Positions 26,359 through 34,877 of a stretch of 64,000 nt of DNA are shown one piece after another. The position numbers and the translations under genes were made by a program. The DNA is from Streptomyces pactum (GTDB lineage: Bacteria; Actinomycetota; Actinomycetes; Streptomycetales; Streptomycetaceae): assembly GCF_002005225.1 (NCBI RefSeq), contig NZ_CP019724.1, positions 868,001-932,000 on the forward strand, given 5' to 3'. The first letter of the stretch is position 1; each line of letters begins with the position of its first letter. The notes under the pieces were generated by a model. It searched no databases and was not told where the DNA came from. It saw nothing but the letters and a program-made list of their open reading frames with translations.

Positions 26359-28503
26359 CTACGCCGTCGCGTCGACCAGCGCCAGTTCGTGCAGTCGCTC
26401 CGGGGGGCCCGGACGGGCGTAATACCAGCCCTGGGCCGTGTCGCAGCCCAGTATGCGCAGTTGCTCGGCCTGCGCGCCGGTCTCCACGCCCTCCACGGTG
26501 ACCGCGAGGTCCAGGCTGTGGGCCAGGGCGACGATGCCCTCGACGATCTTGAGGTCGACCGGGTCGGCCGGGAACTGCTGCATGCTCTGGGTGAAGGATC
26601 GGTCCAGTTTGAGGACGCTCACCGGGAGGCGGCGCAGGTTGGCGAGGTTGGAGTAACCGGTGCCGAAGTCGTCCAGGGCGATGTCGACGCCCATCTCGGC
26701 CAGCCGGCGCAGCGGCTTGAGCAGGTCGTCGTCGGCGCCGATCAGCGCCGACTCCGTGACCTCCAGGCACAGCGCGTCGGGCGCGACCCCGGTCCGCTCC
26801 AGGATCTCGACGGTGTCCTGGACCAGCCCCGGGTGGGCGAGCTGGCAGGGCGAGAGGTTGACGTTGATGCGCAGCGGGCCGGCGGCGGTCGTCTCGCCGT
26901 ACCGCTCCCGCCAGGCACGGGCCTGCCGCACGGACTGCTCGAGCACCCAGCGGCCCAGCGGCACGATCAGCCCCGTGTGCTCGGCGAGCGGGATGAACCG
27001 GTCCGGGCCCAGCACGCCGTGCTGCGGATGCAGCCAGCGCACCAGCGCCTCGGCGCCGTGCACACTGCCGTCGCCGAGGTGCACGAGCGGCTGGTACTCG
27101 ATGAAGAACTCGCCCCGCTCCAGGGCCGCCGGCAGCGCGGTCGTCAGGCCGTGCCGGGTGATGACGCGGGCGTCCGCCTCCGGATCGGCCAGCTCGAAGC
27201 GGTTGCCGCCCGCCGACTTGGCCCGGTACATGGTGATGTCGGCGCTGCGCAGCACCTCCGCCGGGCTGCGCTCCCCCGCCGGACCCTCGACGATGCCGAT
27301 GCTGCCGCGCACGGTCAGCTCACGGCCGTCGACGCTGATCGGGGCGAGCAGAGCGTTCATGATGCGCCCGGCGAGTTCGTCGACCTCGCGCCGGGTGCCC
27401 GGGCCGGTGGTCAGCGCGACGAACTCGTCGCCCCCGAGCCGGGCGACCATCTCGCCGGGCGCGGTGGCACAGGACTCCAGGCGGTCGGCGACCTCCACGA
27501 GCAGCCGGTCGCCGGCCGCGTGGCCGAGGCTGTCGTTGACGGTCTTGAAGCCGTCGAGGTCCAGGTAGCACAGGCCGAAGCGCTGGCCCGGACCCGCGTT
27601 CAGGGCCTTCTCCAGACGTTCGAAGAAGAAGCTGCGGTTGGGCAGGCCGGTGAGCGCGTCGTGGGTGGCCTCGTAGCGCAGCCGCAGGTTGAGCAGCCGG
27701 CGTTCGGTGGTGTCCTCCATCAGCGCGAGCTGGTATTGCGGGGTGCCGTCGGCGTCGCGCAGCAGGGAGACGGTCAGGTTGGTCCACAGGACCGTTCCGT
27801 CGGGGCGGTAGAAGGCCTTCTCCAGGTGGTAGGCCTCGCGCTCGCCGCGCACCAGCTCGTCGTAGAGCCGCCAGGTCTGGGGCGCGTCGTCGGGGTGCGA
27901 CCACTCCCTGACGTTGCGGCCGCGCAGCGTCGGGTCGGCGATGCCGAACATGCGCATCAGCGCCCCGTTCACCTGGAGGACGTTGCCGTCCAGGTCGGCG
28001 ATGCCGATGCCTATGGCGGCGCCCTCGAAGACCGCGCGGAAGCGGGCCTCGCTGGCGTGCAGCGCCTGGGCGACCACGCCCTGTGCCTTCAGGGCGGCCT
28101 GCGCGATGGCCTCCTGTTCGGCGAGGGTCCGGGCGCGCAGCGCCGCGGCGAATCCGGCCGCCATGGCGTGTTGCAGCCGGGCCGAACGGGCCCGCAGGGC
28201 CTCGGGGTCGCCCTCCTCGCCGCAGTAGAGCACGAGGTAGGCGTCGACGCAGTCCAACGTCCGGGCGAGCGCCTCGGGGTCGGTGCAGTGGCAGTCGACG
28301 AGCGCGGCGCCGACCGTCCTGGCCTCGTCCGCGTCGAAGCCGCGCGCCCGCAGCACCTCGCTCAGCCGGCGGGCCAGCGGCAGCAGTTGCTCCTCGAACT
28401 CCGGCCGGGTCGACGACGTCGTGGTCACCGGGAAGACCGCCCGGCTCCAGATCGTCGCGAACCGGCGCAGTCTGTCCTCCGGCCCGCCCCGTTCCGCGGT
28501 CAC
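26359..28503 (-). CDS. rmdA: c-di-GMP turnover protein, PAS-GGDEF-EAL (RmdA-like)
   Basis: 714 residues from GTG 28503. Residues ~150-270 are a PAS/PAC sensor (ASEARFRAVFEGAAIGIGIADLDGN). Residues ~275-440 form a GGDEF domain with an intact GGDEF loop at 357-361. Residues ~450-705 form an EAL domain with EAL at 485-487 and DDFGTGYSNL at 611-620. Both active-site signatures look intact, so it could make and degrade c-di-GMP. In S. coelicolor, RmdA with this architecture controls aerial development and acts as a phosphodiesterase. No membrane segment is visible in the N-terminal ~140 residues. Its start overlaps the stop of the upstream methyltransferase gene (GTGA), so the two are translated together. 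Confidence 0.88.
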   Translation of the reverse strand: MTAERGGPEDRLRRFATIWSRAVFPVTTTSSTRPEFEEQLLPLARRLSEVLRARGFDADEARTVGAALVDCHCTDPEALARTLDCVDAYLVLYCGEEGDPEALRARSARLQHAMAAGFAAALRARTLAEQEAIAQAALKAQGVVAQALHASEARFRAVFEGAAIGIGIADLDGNVLQVNGALMRMFGIADPTLRGRNVREWSHPDDAPQTWRLYDELVRGEREAYHLEKAFYRPDGTVLWTNLTVSLLRDADGTPQYQLALMEDTTERRLLNLRLRYEATHDALTGLPNRSFFFERLEKALNAGPGQRFGLCYLDLDGFKTVNDSLGHAAGDRLLVEVADRLESCATAPGEMVARLGGDEFVALTTGPGTRREVDELAGRIMNALLAPISVDGRELTVRGSIGIVEGPAGERSPAEVLRSADITMYRAKSAGGNRFELADPEADARVITRHGLTTALPAALERGEFFIEYQPLVHLGDGSVHGAEALVRWLHPQHGVLGPDRFIPLAEHTGLIVPLGRWVLEQSVRQARAWRERYGETTAAGPLRINVNLSPCQLAHPGLVQDTVEILERTGVAPDALCLEVTESALIGADDDLLKPLRRLAEMGVDIALDDFGTGYSNLANLRRLPVSVLKLDRSFTQSMQQFPADPVDLKIVEGIVALAHSLDLAVTVEGVETGAQAEQLRILGCDTAQGWYYARPGPPERLHELALVDATA

Positions 28504-29312
28504 GCCGTACGCCCCACGCCGGCGAACCCGGAGAACGCATACGGATCCTCGTCCTCCGGCGCCCCCTCGGGCCGCCAGCGCGGCATCGGAACCAGTCCGG
28601 GCTCCACCATGTCGTACCCCTCGAAGAACCGCGCGATGTCCTCGCGCGAACGCATGATCAGCGGATTGCGGATGTTTCTGTACACGTCCACCGCGCCCCC
28701 GGCCCGCTCCGCGGGCAGCGGGATTCCCTCGTACGAGGCGTGCGTGAGGACGAGCAGGCTGCCGGGCGCGAGCGCGTCGGTCAGCTCGGCCACCGCCGCG
28801 TAGGGGTCGTCCGCGTCTTCCACGAAGTGCAGTATGGCAACCAGCAGCAGGGCCACCGGCCGATTCAGGTCGATCAGCCGCTCCACCTGGGGACTGGAGA
28901 GGATCTCCCGGGGCTTGAGGAGGTCGGCGGCCACGACGTCCGCTTCGTCGTTGCCCGCCAGGACGGCCTCGCTGTGCGCGACCGCCACCGGGTCGTGGTC
29001 GACGTAGACGACGCGGGCACCGGGCCGGCTGCGCCCGGCCACCTCGTGGACGTTGCCGAAGGTGGGGATGCCGGAGCCGATGTCCAGGAACTGGTCGATG
29101 CCCTCGTCGGCCGCGAAGCGCACGGCACGGCGCATGAACGCCCGGTTCGCCTGCATGATCTTGGGGAGGCCCGGCATGAACTCCATGGCCTTGCGGGCCG
29201 CCTCCCGGTCGACCTCGAAGTTGTGCGAGCCGCCCAGGTAGAAGTCGTAGATCCGGGACACGCTGGGCACCGAGATGTCGATGCTGCGAGGGGCCCAGGC
29301 GGGACGCTCCAT
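28500..29312 (-). CDS. SAM-dependent methyltransferase (PF04672/DUF574 family)
   Basis: 270 residues. SVSRIYDFYLGGSHNFEVDREAA is the strongly conserved start of this actinobacterial family. FLDIGSGIPTFGNVHEVA is the SAM-binding loop, and VVYVDHDPVAVAHSEAVL follows. Many paralogues occur in Streptomyces, and the methyl acceptor is unknown. ATG 29312 is at the homologous start. Overlap of its stop with the rmdA start suggests a functional link to c-di-GMP control, but that is inference. A terminator separates it from the upstream lipoprotein gene. Confidence 0.88.
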   Translation of the reverse strand: MERPAWAPRSIDISVPSVSRIYDFYLGGSHNFEVDREAARKAMEFMPGLPKIMQANRAFMRRAVRFAADEGIDQFLDIGSGIPTFGNVHEVAGRSRPGARVVYVDHDPVAVAHSEAVLAGNDEADVVAADLLKPREILSSPQVERLIDLNRPVALLLVAILHFVEDADDPYAAVAELTDALAPGSLLVLTHASYEGIPLPAERAGGAVDVYRNIRNPLIMRSREDIARFFEGYDMVEPGLVPMPRWRPEGAPEDEDPYAFSGFAGVGRTA

Positions 29313-29463
29313 CTAGCTCTCCAAGGCATTGGCGATCCGGTGTTCGAGCCGAGGCTACTGATCGCCCGCCAAACGGGCGAGCCCAAACGGAAATTGACCA
29401 TCCGTTCCCGGTCACTGCCTGCGGCACGTGCCTCGTGCCAAGGCACGCCAAAGCGCGCGAACG

Positions 29464-29501
29464 GGGCCGTCCCCTCCGCCTGGGTACGGAGGGGACGGCC
29501 C
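29464..29501 (-). terminator. 14-bp stem terminator after the repeat lipoprotein gene
   Basis: GGGCCGTCCCCTCC and GGAGGGGACGGCCC are perfect complements around a 10-base loop, 37 bases beyond the lipoprotein stop. Confidence 0.85.
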
Positions 29502-29538
29502 ACGGGTCGCGCACCGAAGGCGAGCGGGCGGGAGGTCG

Positions 29539-30483
29539 CTACTTCTTCGGCGCGCCGACCGGCTTTCCGTCGGGGGCGACGGCGTACCAGGTGCCGCCGA
29601 CGCCCTGACCGTTGGTGTCGCCGGCCTTCTTGTCACCGGCGAAGGTGTAGATCGGCCAGCAGTCGACGGTCTGCTGCTCGGCACCGTCGGGCCGGGTGAA
29701 GGTCATCAGGTCCTCCTTCACGACGCCCTCGGTGTCATCGGGCTCCACGGGCGCGACGACCGGCCACTTCTCCAGGCAGGCACCGGTACAGGCCGACACC
29801 GGCTTCGGCCAGGCCTCGTCCTTCATGAAGCGGTAGACGGTCATCCCGTTCTTGTCGACGACGATCTCGCCGAGCTTCGGGTCCTCGCGGGTGGACAGTC
29901 CGGCCGCCTCCTGGGCCTCGGCCTTCTTGCCGTCAGCGGCCAGCGCGTACCACTTGCCGCCGACGCCCTGGCCCTTGACGTCACCGGCCGCGGTGTCCTT
30001 GGCGTAGCGGTACGCCGGCCAGCCGCCGATCGTGAGTTGCTTGGTGCCGTCGGGGCGGGTGACTTCGCCGAGCAGGTCCTTGTCGATGCCCTCGCCGGCG
30101 AGGGCGTCGTCGGCGGCCACGGGCGGCCAGGCGGTGGCGCAGTCGTTCTCGCACGTCGTCTTGGGCGGCTTGGCGGTGTCCGCGTCGAAGCGGTAGAGGG
30201 TGCGGCCCGCGCCGTCGGTCACCAGCTCGCCGATCTCCGCGTTGGTGGAGACGGACAGTTTGCCCGCGGACTCCGGCGGGCTCGCCGACGCCTGCGCGCC
30301 GCCCGCGCCGGTCCCGAGTCCGTCGCCGGCTCCGGCACCGATGTTGCCGACGTCGCCGGGCGCGGCGGTGGCGCCGACGTTCTGGCTGCCGGTGGCGCCG
30401 CCGTCCTGGCCGCACGCCGTCGTCAGTGCCAGCACCACCGCGGCGCTCGCCACGAGTGAGGCGCTCCGCCAGGAGGTCTTCAT
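29539..30483 (-). CDS. SCO0930-family lipoprotein with two Lipoprotein_15 repeats
   Basis: 314 residues. Signal peptide with lipobox TTAC (Cys24), a Gly/Ala/Ser-rich spacer to ~70, then two homologous secreted-repeat modules (PF03640 type). Each has a start like LVTDGAGRTLYRFDAD or IVVDKNGMTVYRFMKDE, a Cys pair (CENDCATAWPP; CTGACLEKWPV), a TRPDGTKQLTIGGWPAYRYAKD / TRPDGAEQQTVDCWPIYTFAGD strand and GQGVGGKWYALA / GQGVGGTWYAVA. Paired Cys and Trp residues have led others to suspect a redox role for the family; the function is unproven. It faces outward on the membrane. A 14-bp repeat array lies upstream. Confidence 0.88.
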   Translation of the reverse strand: MKTSWRSASLVASAAVVLALTTACGQDGGATGSQNVGATAAPGDVGNIGAGAGDGLGTGAGGAQASASPPESAGKLSVSTNAEIGELVTDGAGRTLYRFDADTAKPPKTTCENDCATAWPPVAADDALAGEGIDKDLLGEVTRPDGTKQLTIGGWPAYRYAKDTAAGDVKGQGVGGKWYALAADGKKAEAQEAAGLSTREDPKLGEIVVDKNGMTVYRFMKDEAWPKPVSACTGACLEKWPVVAPVEPDDTEGVVKEDLMTFTRPDGAEQQTVDCWPIYTFAGDKKAGDTNGQGVGGTWYAVAPDGKPVGAPKK

Positions 30484-30914
30484 CGTCAATCCCCGATCGT
30501 CACGAAAGTGTTGGGGCGGCCGCTGCGCCGCCGCACGACACTGGATACGCATGGCGCAGCCGGTTGTGTTCAACGGGACGGCGGTTTTCTTTCCCGGCGC
30601 GGAGGTGCCGACGCGGAGGTGCCGGCGCGGAGGTGCCGGCGCGGAGGTGCCGGCGCCGTGATGACCCGGGGGCTCGACGGGCGAGTCCGGTCCGATGCCG
30701 AGTCGGTGGCCGCCGCGCCCACCGGCGACGGCGGGGAGCCCGGCGACCACGGCTCGGCCGCCCGCGCCTCCCTCGTAGCGCGTGCCTCGTACCTCGTACT
30801 CGGGTGCGAACCCGGGCACAGGCGGGTGTGCGCCGGCCAAACCGCTGGTCGGCGTGTGTCCCTCCTTCGAGGTAATCGTCCGGTAATCGGGCGTGGCCCG
30901 GCCCGGCAGGCTTC
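30484..30914. other. Intergenic region between divergent lipoprotein and proline-rich genes
   Basis: 431 bases without a supportable gene. It contains the 30599-30654 tandem repeat, and otherwise nothing I can name. Long open frames here are GC-driven. Confidence 0.7.
30599..30654. repeat. Four 14-bp tandem units
   Basis: GCGGAGGTGCCGGC occurs four times head to tail (the first unit ends GAC), 116 bases upstream of the lipoprotein start. Each unit has one near-SD GGAGG on the plus strand. Confidence 0.9.
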
Positions 30915-31556
30915 ATGATCTGCGTCGTGCATGGACCCGAACCGACTCGATCCGCCTGCGCCGGACGGGTGTTGGCCCTGGTGACGCTGACGTTCACGCT
31001 CGTCGGCGTACCGGTCGGCCCGGCGCAGGCCGACGCCTGCGCGTATGCGTCCACGGGACCGGGCGGCACCGACGCGGTCGCGGCGGCCGGGAGCCAGTCG
31101 TGGCCCACCTTTCCGCCGTGCCCCGAGCCCTCACCGGCACCCACTCCCACCCCGACGCCGAAGCCCCCGCCACCGCCGCCACCGCCGCCACCTCCTCCGC
31201 CGCCACCGGAGCCCACGCCCCCGCCACCGCCCGCGCCGAAGCCTCCCCGGCCGACGCCGTCCGCCCCGAAGCCCGACCCGCCGTCTCCACCGCCCCCCGC
31301 GCCGGCCCGGCCCGCCCCGGCGCCGACACCGAGCCCCGTCCCCGCCCCGACGCCGATCCGCCCCGCGCCTCCCGCGCCCGCCCCGTCGTCGGCCACGCCC
31401 ACGCCTCGGCCGTCTCTGAGCCCGGTGCACTACCCGCGCTACCGCACCGCCCGGCCGCAGCGGCGGTCCTCGCGCGGGGCCACGTCGCCGCTCGTGTTCG
31501 TCCTGCTCATCACGGTGCCCGCGGTGGTCGCCGTCGCCGCGCTCCGTGCGCGCTGA
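30915..31556 (+). CDS. Secreted, membrane-anchored proline-rich protein
   Basis: 213 residues. A signal peptide (LALVTLTFTLVGVPVGPAQA) is followed by a short Cys-containing region (ACAYAS ... FPPCPE). A long Pro/Ala/Thr/Lys tract from ~70 to ~170 includes a run of 15 consecutive prolines. The C-terminal membrane helix SPLVFVLLITVPAVVAVAALRAR ends with basic residues. This looks like a cell-wall-spanning stalk with no catalytic domain. The DUF4239-like gene starts 15 bases after its stop, so the two form an operon. No LPXTG motif is present. Confidence 0.75.
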   Translation: MICVVHGPEPTRSACAGRVLALVTLTFTLVGVPVGPAQADACAYASTGPGGTDAVAAAGSQSWPTFPPCPEPSPAPTPTPTPKPPPPPPPPPPPPPPPEPTPPPPPAPKPPRPTPSAPKPDPPSPPPPAPARPAPAPTPSPVPAPTPIRPAPPAPAPSSATPTPRPSLSPVHYPRYRTARPQRRSSRGATSPLVFVLLITVPAVVAVAALRAR

Positions 31557-31571
31557 TCTCCTGGAGCCCCC

Positions 31572-32336
31572 TTGCCGGAATGGCTTGTTCTCACCCTCGC
31601 GATGCTGGCCGCCTGTGTCGTGGTCGTCATCATCACCCTTCTACGGCACCGCAGGGCGTCCGACGACGAGGACATCACCGAGACCCCGGACGTCATCGAG
31701 TACATGACGATGTGGATCGGTGTGGTGTACGCCATCGTCCTGGGCCTGGCCATCGCCGGTGTCTGGGAGGCACGCAGCGCCGCCCAGGACCACGTGCAGG
31801 CGGAGGCGGTCGCGCTGCACGAGATCTCGGAACGCGTCCGGGTCTATCCGCCCGACGTCCGTGACCGCATCCGGGAGGATGTCAACGCCTATGTCGGACA
31901 CGTCGTGTCCACCGAGTGGAAGGTCATGTCCGACCGCGGCGAGGTGACCGACCGGGGAACCGAACTCCTCGACCGCGTCCGCGCGGACGTCACCGACTAC
32001 GAGCCGAGGACGGACTTCGAGGCCCAGGCGTACCAGCCGCTCGTCGACCAGGTGACCGCGGCGGACCAGGCCCGCATCGCCCGTGCGGAGTCGACCGGGG
32101 CGACCATGCCGGGTGTGGTGTGGTTCGGGCTGGTCACGGGGGGCGTCGTCACGGTCGGCATGGTCTTCGCCCTGCAGATCCGGCGCACGGCACGAGAGCT
32201 GATCCTCGCCGGGCTGTTCTCGGCGCTGATCGCCTTCCTGCTCTTCCTCATCTGGGACTTCGACGCGCCGTTCAGTCGGGGCGTCGCGGCGTCGACGGAT
32301 CCGTTCCTGAACCTCTTCCCGGACGCGGAGGGCTGA
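31572..32336 (+). CDS. DUF4239-type integral membrane protein
   Basis: 254 residues from TTG 31572, with GGAG five bases upstream. Hydrophobic helices occur at 4-23, ~45-65 (TMWIGVVYAIVLGLAIAGVWEARSAA), ~178-200 and ~210-230. Between them is a ~100-residue extracytosolic helical loop rich in charged residues (RVYPPDVRDRIREDVNAYVGHVV). This is the layout of the DUF4239 (bestrophin-like) group; transport function is unproven. It follows the proline-rich gene closely and probably shares its transcript. Spacer 32337-32574 holds nothing I can assign. Confidence 0.7.
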   Translation: MPEWLVLTLAMLAACVVVVIITLLRHRRASDDEDITETPDVIEYMTMWIGVVYAIVLGLAIAGVWEARSAAQDHVQAEAVALHEISERVRVYPPDVRDRIREDVNAYVGHVVSTEWKVMSDRGEVTDRGTELLDRVRADVTDYEPRTDFEAQAYQPLVDQVTAADQARIARAESTGATMPGVVWFGLVTGGVVTVGMVFALQIRRTARELILAGLFSALIAFLLFLIWDFDAPFSRGVAASTDPFLNLFPDAEG

Positions 32337-32574
32337 GATCCTCCGCGCGGGCGAGTCCGTACGGGCTCCCCCGGCTGGTTGCCGGCACCGGAACCAGCCG
32401 GGGGACACCCGACACACCGCCACCGTCCCCTGAGCGGCCCACACACTTGCCCCATTCGCGCGACTGCGATCGCGCCGACGCGCACGGCTTCCTAGCGTTT
32501 CGGGCATCGAGGTGCATTTCTGGCGCGAGCGGAACAGGTCCGCCGCTGCGCCTCGGGGACCCGGAGGACTCACC

Positions 32575-33105
32575 ATGCGCGCGATACCCGTCGCCTCGGT
32601 CGCACTGCTGGGCGTCGCCGCCCTCTCCGCCTGTGTACCGGCCGGGGCTGCCGTCGGGGGAAGCGGTTCGACGTTCGGCTTCACCGTCCATCCCGCCACG
32701 GTCGCGCCGGGCGGCGAGGTCACCCTGGGGGTGGGCCGCGGTACCGACGGCTGCCTGGGACGCGTCACCGTCTCGTCGGCGGTGTTCGACACGGTCACCA
32801 TCCCGCGGCACGAGTCGTCGGCGACGGCGCGGGTCGACCGGGACGCCGGACGCGGGACCGTCCACCAGGTGACGTTCACCTGCGACCGCGAGACCGCAAC
32901 GGTGAACCTGACCATCGCGGGCGGTCACTCCGACCACCCCGCTGACGGGCCCCGCCACCCCTCCAAGGGCGTGCACGCCGGCGAGGGCGGCAGCGTCGCC
33001 GGGTTCGACGTGAAGGAGATCGGGCTCGGCGCCGCGTTCGTCGGGGGCGCCGTCGGAGCGGCCTACCACCTCTCGCGCCGCCGCTCCGGCGAGGACGGCG
33101 CCTGA
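32575..33105 (+). CDS. Surface-anchored Ig-like protein A (lipoprotein or membrane-anchored)
   Basis: 176 residues. ATG 32575 has GGAGG seven bases upstream. An N-terminal signal ends LSAC (Cys20), a plausible lipobox. The mature part is one beta-rich domain (FTVHPATVAPGGEVTLGVG ... GCLGRVTVSS ... VTFTCDRETATVNL), then a Gly-rich linker and a weak C-terminal hydrophobic stretch (IGLGAAFVGGAVGAAY) followed by SRRRSGED. It resembles the neighbouring convergent gene (33297-33791) in layout and in paired Cys spacing, so the two appear paralogous. Function unknown, likely envelope-associated. Confidence 0.65.
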   Translation: MRAIPVASVALLGVAALSACVPAGAAVGGSGSTFGFTVHPATVAPGGEVTLGVGRGTDGCLGRVTVSSAVFDTVTIPRHESSATARVDRDAGRGTVHQVTFTCDRETATVNLTIAGGHSDHPADGPRHPSKGVHAGEGGSVAGFDVKEIGLGAAFVGGAVGAAYHLSRRRSGEDGA

Positions 33106-33124
33106 CCGCTCCGCGTTCCGCCTA

Positions 33125-33177
33125 CCGGCAGGACTTCGCCCCGGATCCGCGACGGGTCCGGGGCGAAGTCCTGCCGG
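33125..33177. terminator. Perfect 21-bp inverted repeat between convergent surface-protein genes
   Basis: Two 21-base arms (33125-33145 and 33157-33177) are exactly complementary with an 11-base loop, 19 bases after the upstream stop. It serves as a bidirectional terminator. Confidence 0.88.
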
Positions 33178-33296
33178 CGTGCGACGCGCGATGCCGGTAG
33201 GCGACGCTCCGGCCGTGCGCCGGCGCGCGCTCCGAAGGGGGCCGGACGGGCCCGCCCCCCGAAGGCGGAACCCGTTCGGTGACGGACGGGGACGGG

Positions 33297-33791
33297 TCAG
33301 ATCCGCCGCTCGGACCGGCGACGCATCCAGAACAGGCCGCCACCCGCGACGGCCGCCGCGACGAGCCCGCCGCCGATGGCGATGTCGGTCGGGGTCGCCC
33401 CGCTGGAGCTGCTGCCGCCGATGCCGCCGCGCACGCCGCCGATGACGGTGAACGCGGCCGGACGCGTCAGTCGCCTGCCCGAGCAGTTGACGGTGATGTC
33501 GTACGAGCCGGGCCTGGCGTCCTCCTTGATGGTGGCGGTGCCCCTGGACGTCTCGTTGGCGCCCCTGACCGGGGTCAGGTGGGTCGTCCGGAACGCGTCC
33601 GAGGTCATCGTGCCGCCCTGCGGGCAGCCGTCGACCGTGACGGTCATCTGACCGCCGCGGGCGATCACGCTGGGCAGGGCGACGATGTTGCTCGGCTGGT
33701 TGTGGTCGCCGCCGGCGGTGGCCGTGGGGGCGGCCAGCCCGAGGACAGCGACCGCGGCGCCGGCTGCCGCGAGGGCACGAGTGTTACGCAT
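33297..33791 (-). CDS. Surface-anchored Ig-like protein B with C-terminal membrane anchor
   Basis: 164 residues from ATG 33791. A signal peptide with AxA site (LGLAAPTATA) is followed by a beta-rich domain, residues ~30-115 (VIARGGQMTVTVDGCPQGG ... GSYDITVNCSGRRL), a Gly/Ser linker, the helix TDIAIGGGLVAAAVAGGGLFW and the tail MRRRSERRI. The helix plus basic tail has the form of a sortase sorting signal but without LPXTG. A class F sortase gene is divergent 332 bases away. Cys positions and the ...G-Y/H-x-(I/V)-(T)-x-x-C pattern match protein A. Confidence 0.7.
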   Translation of the reverse strand: MRNTRALAAAGAAVAVLGLAAPTATAGGDHNQPSNIVALPSVIARGGQMTVTVDGCPQGGTMTSDAFRTTHLTPVRGANETSRGTATIKEDARPGSYDITVNCSGRRLTRPAAFTVIGGVRGGIGGSSSSGATPTDIAIGGGLVAAAVAGGGLFWMRRRSERRI

Positions 33792-34123
33792 GTGATCCTC
33801 CGCGGAAGACGCCCCGGGTCCCGTCCCCGGTCGATCGGCGAGAAAGCGCCTCCCAGAAAGACCCTCAGTTGCCCTGCGCGGAGCCGCATTTCGGGAATGG
33901 TCCGTCCTGGTGAGGGGGCATACCGGGCCGGTACCGCGCGAGTGGATATCACCGCAGGTCACGGACCGTCAGAGAGTTCCTGCCGGGGAAATCCCGGATG
34001 GCTCACGGAAGGACGCGGGCACCACCCGTTCGCCGCCGCCCCGTCGCCGGTCGGGCGCACGGCGCTTAGCGTGCTCGTATGCGCGGACGACACGGCGACG
34101 GCCGGGTCGAGAGGGGATGTCGA
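33792..34123. other. Divergent spacer between surface protein B and sortase genes
   Basis: 332 bases. I see no gene. TTAGCGTGCT near 34067 could be a -10-like region for the sortase, which is weak. Confidence 0.5.
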
Positions 34124-34789
34124 ATGGATGCGTCCGAGTGGGCCGAAGAGGAGGAGCGGCGGAGGAAGCGCGCTCCCTGGGGCGTGATAGCGCTTGTTCT
34201 GCTGACCGGGCTCGCGCTCATCCGGAACGGTTCGGGGGAATTCGACGAGGGCCCGCCGCAGCCGGCCTCGGCCGCCGCCTCCGACACCCGCGTCGCCGGC
34301 GGCGACGGCTCCGCCGCCGGTCTGTCGCCGCTGCCGTACTCGGTGCCCGACCGGGTGGGCATCCCCGCCATCCAGGTCGACGCGCCGATCATGCCGGTCG
34401 GTCTCGACGCGGACGGCTGGATCGGCGCACCGCCGCCCGAGGACCCGAATCTGGCCGGCTGGTTCACCGGCGCGGTCACCCCCGGGGAAAAGGGCACCGC
34501 GGTCGTCGTAGGCCATGTCGACAACAAACAGGGCCCCGCGGTCTTCTACGGGCTCGGGGCTCTGGAAAAGGGAAACAAGGTAGAAGTGCACCGCCAGGAC
34601 GGAAAGACGGCGGTCTTCGAGATCTACGGCATCGAGGTGTTCGCGAAGGACGATTTCCCCGGCGACCGGGTCTACGCCTCCAAGGGCGGTCCCGAATTGC
34701 GGGTCATCACATGCGGCGGCGGTTTCTCCAAGCAGAGCGGATACGAGGGGAACGTCGTCGCCTTCGCGCGCATGACCGGGATCCGCTGA
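34124..34789 (+). CDS. Class F sortase
   Basis: 221 residues from ATG 34124 (GAGGGG seven bases upstream; the frame opens at 34079). A basic N-terminus (EEEERRRKRAPWG) and one membrane helix (VIALVLLTGLALI) are followed by an extracytosolic catalytic domain: IPAIQVDAPIMPVGLDADGWIGAPP, catalytic His in VVVGHVDN, catalytic Cys in RVITCGGGF and Arg in VVAFARM. Class F sortases in actinobacteria are accessory enzymes with poorly known substrates. The surrounding genes encode three membrane-tailed surface proteins, none with a clear LPXTG. Confidence 0.88.
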   Translation: MDASEWAEEEERRRKRAPWGVIALVLLTGLALIRNGSGEFDEGPPQPASAAASDTRVAGGDGSAAGLSPLPYSVPDRVGIPAIQVDAPIMPVGLDADGWIGAPPPEDPNLAGWFTGAVTPGEKGTAVVVGHVDNKQGPAVFYGLGALEKGNKVEVHRQDGKTAVFEIYGIEVFAKDDFPGDRVYASKGGPELRVITCGGGFSKQSGYEGNVVAFARMTGIR

Positions 34790-34877
34790 CCGACCGGTAT
34801 CCGCTGACCAGAACCGCTGACCAGGCCCCTGACCGGGACCCGCTCGGCGGAGCCCCGGACGGGCGGGCCCGGCGGCG

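Noticed and set aside
30599..30654. CRISPR array
   Set aside because: Units are directly adjacent with no unique spacers and no cas genes are present; the same applies to the other tandem repeats.
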